Positions 42,416 to 42,966 of a stretch of DNA of 42,966 bases are shown in pieces. The notes beneath the pieces are model-generated. The model was given only the letters and a program-made list of their open reading frames with translations, was not told the origin of the DNA and ran no database searches. The stretch comes from Verrucomicrobiales bacterium (GTDB taxonomy: Bacteria; Verrucomicrobiota; Verrucomicrobiia; Limisphaerales; Palsa-1400): positions 20,569 to 63,534 of the forward strand of contig PLIU01000083.1 in NCBI GenBank assembly GCA_003140095.1, read 5' to 3'. Numbering within the stretch: position 1 is the stretch's first letter; every line of letters starts with the position of its first letter. Made by a program: the position numbers and the translations under genes.

Positions 42416-42721
42416 ATGTCATCGCCGGCCACCTGGAACCGGCCAACGTTGACAATCGACGCCTTGGTATTGTCCGGTTCCCAGCTCTCTCCCGGCAGCC
42501 AACTCAACGCCGATGTGCTGCTGATGGACGAAAAGCGCGGACGTGAGGCAGCGCGACAGCGCGGGTTGGTCATGGCCGGTGTGCTTGTGGAATTGATCCA
42601 CGCCAAGCTCGCCGGATGGATTCCTAACTTTGGGGAGGAAATCCGGTGGCTTCGCGTGGACGCCGGTTTTTTTGTGAATGCGACCATTGAAAGATTCATC
42701 TTGTCACAAGTAGGGGAGTGA
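42416..42721 (+). pseudogene. DUF3368 (PIN-like toxin) C-terminal remnant
   Basis: The frame encodes LSPGSQLNADVLLMDEKRGR, then EAARQRGLVMAGVLVEL, HAKLAGWIPNF and DAGFFVNATIERFILSQVGE. This is the C-terminal half of DUF3368 proteins, PIN-like nucleases that pair with UPF0175 antitoxins (LLMDERRGRxxAxxxGLxVxGxLGxLLxAKxxGLI). The N-terminal PIN half with its first Asp is missing, and a few residues before NADVLLMDE seem deleted. No partner antitoxin is seen. Confidence 0.65.
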
Positions 42722-42966
42722 CTGTTGCATTTTTTGATCGCTGAGCGGGTGCGGGCCTTGACGGAGCCCGGTATTCGTAGGATTGTTGCAAGCATGAGAC
42801 ACTTAAGCTCGGGCCTTTTTGGGTTGGAATTTGAGAAGCTTCTCCGCAAAGGAGGATGCCGACGGGTCGCCCTGGAATGATTGCATTACCCAAATTCAGG
42901 GTATCGTCGCCAGCGCCGCGAGGATGCGAAAGGCGATGGGATACCAATCAAGGTGAATCAAACCAA
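42722..42966. other. Unassigned end of window
   Basis: The last 245 bases hold no gene I can support. A 29-codon frame from the ATG at 42794 (MRHLSSGLFGLEFEKLLRKG) is open but too short to judge. An AAAGGAGGA stretch at 42847-42855 looks like a ribosome-binding site without a following ATG. Confidence 0.4.

Noticed and set aside
1-42966. CRISPR array, complete insertion sequence, prophage or rRNA operon
   Set aside because: No regularly spaced repeats, intact transposase, integrase or structural phage genes, or ribosomal RNA were seen. The YGT repeats at 29.6-30.9 kb are coding repeats.

Overview
The window looks like a chromosomal stretch of a verrucomicrobium, most like the Pedosphaera/Limisphaerales group. 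The evidence is: two prepilin-like proteins with the near-identical [13 protein letters not shown] leader typical of Verrucomicrobia and Planctomycetes; a secreted protein of seven 'Gloeo/Verruco' YGT repeats; a long plant/Chlamydia-type IspG; an APC permease and a very large secreted protein with lineage-typical architecture; and few Shine-Dalgarno sites. I see no ribosomal RNA, CRISPR array or complete mobile element. One tRNA (Val, GAC) is intact.

Layout. 1-2 kb: a dolichyl-phosphate-mannose-type glycosyltransferase and two adjacent type II toxin-antitoxin modules, the second with a truncated toxin. 2-11 kb: housekeeping genes (topoisomerase III, LysR regulator, M29 aminopeptidase, mazG-proB, a lone receiver domain, alanine racemase). 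11-19.8 kb: a 1214-residue secreted protein, two prepilin-like proteins, a tandem pair of 79-residue paralogues, aroK-queG, tRNA-Val and a small membrane protein. 19.8-25.4 kb: a two-gene minus-strand operon joining a FecR-TPR-outer-membrane-barrel fusion to a CHASE2 adenylate cyclase. 26-32 kb: an Fpg/Nei glycosylase, then an accessory zone rich in broken genes: a four-gene operon whose last two members (alginate-export-like porin and antibiotic-biosynthesis-monooxygenase-like protein) are wrecked, a dead HigA-type antitoxin behind an intact palindromic operator, a repeat protein, a frameshifted polyvalent-protein kinase and an IS1-like transposase tail. 32.3-35.6 kb: rseP-ispG. 35.6-36.5 kb: a tRNA-Ser 5' half and a UspA remnant. 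36.5-42.3 kb: APC permease, a PP2C phosphatase-Ser/Thr kinase fusion and amtB-glnB behind a good sigma-54 promoter. The end carries a DUF3368 remnant.

How the parts work together. The clearest functional units are nitrogen uptake (sigma-54 promoter, ammonium channel, PII), isoprenoid synthesis and membrane proteolysis (rseP-ispG), and a probable envelope-to-cAMP signalling pair (FecR/TPR/barrel plus CHASE2 cyclase). The most unusual item is that signalling pair. The second theme is the density of decayed toxin-antitoxin and mobile-element debris at gene junctions. All functional calls come from reading the translated sequence by eye. No database search was run.
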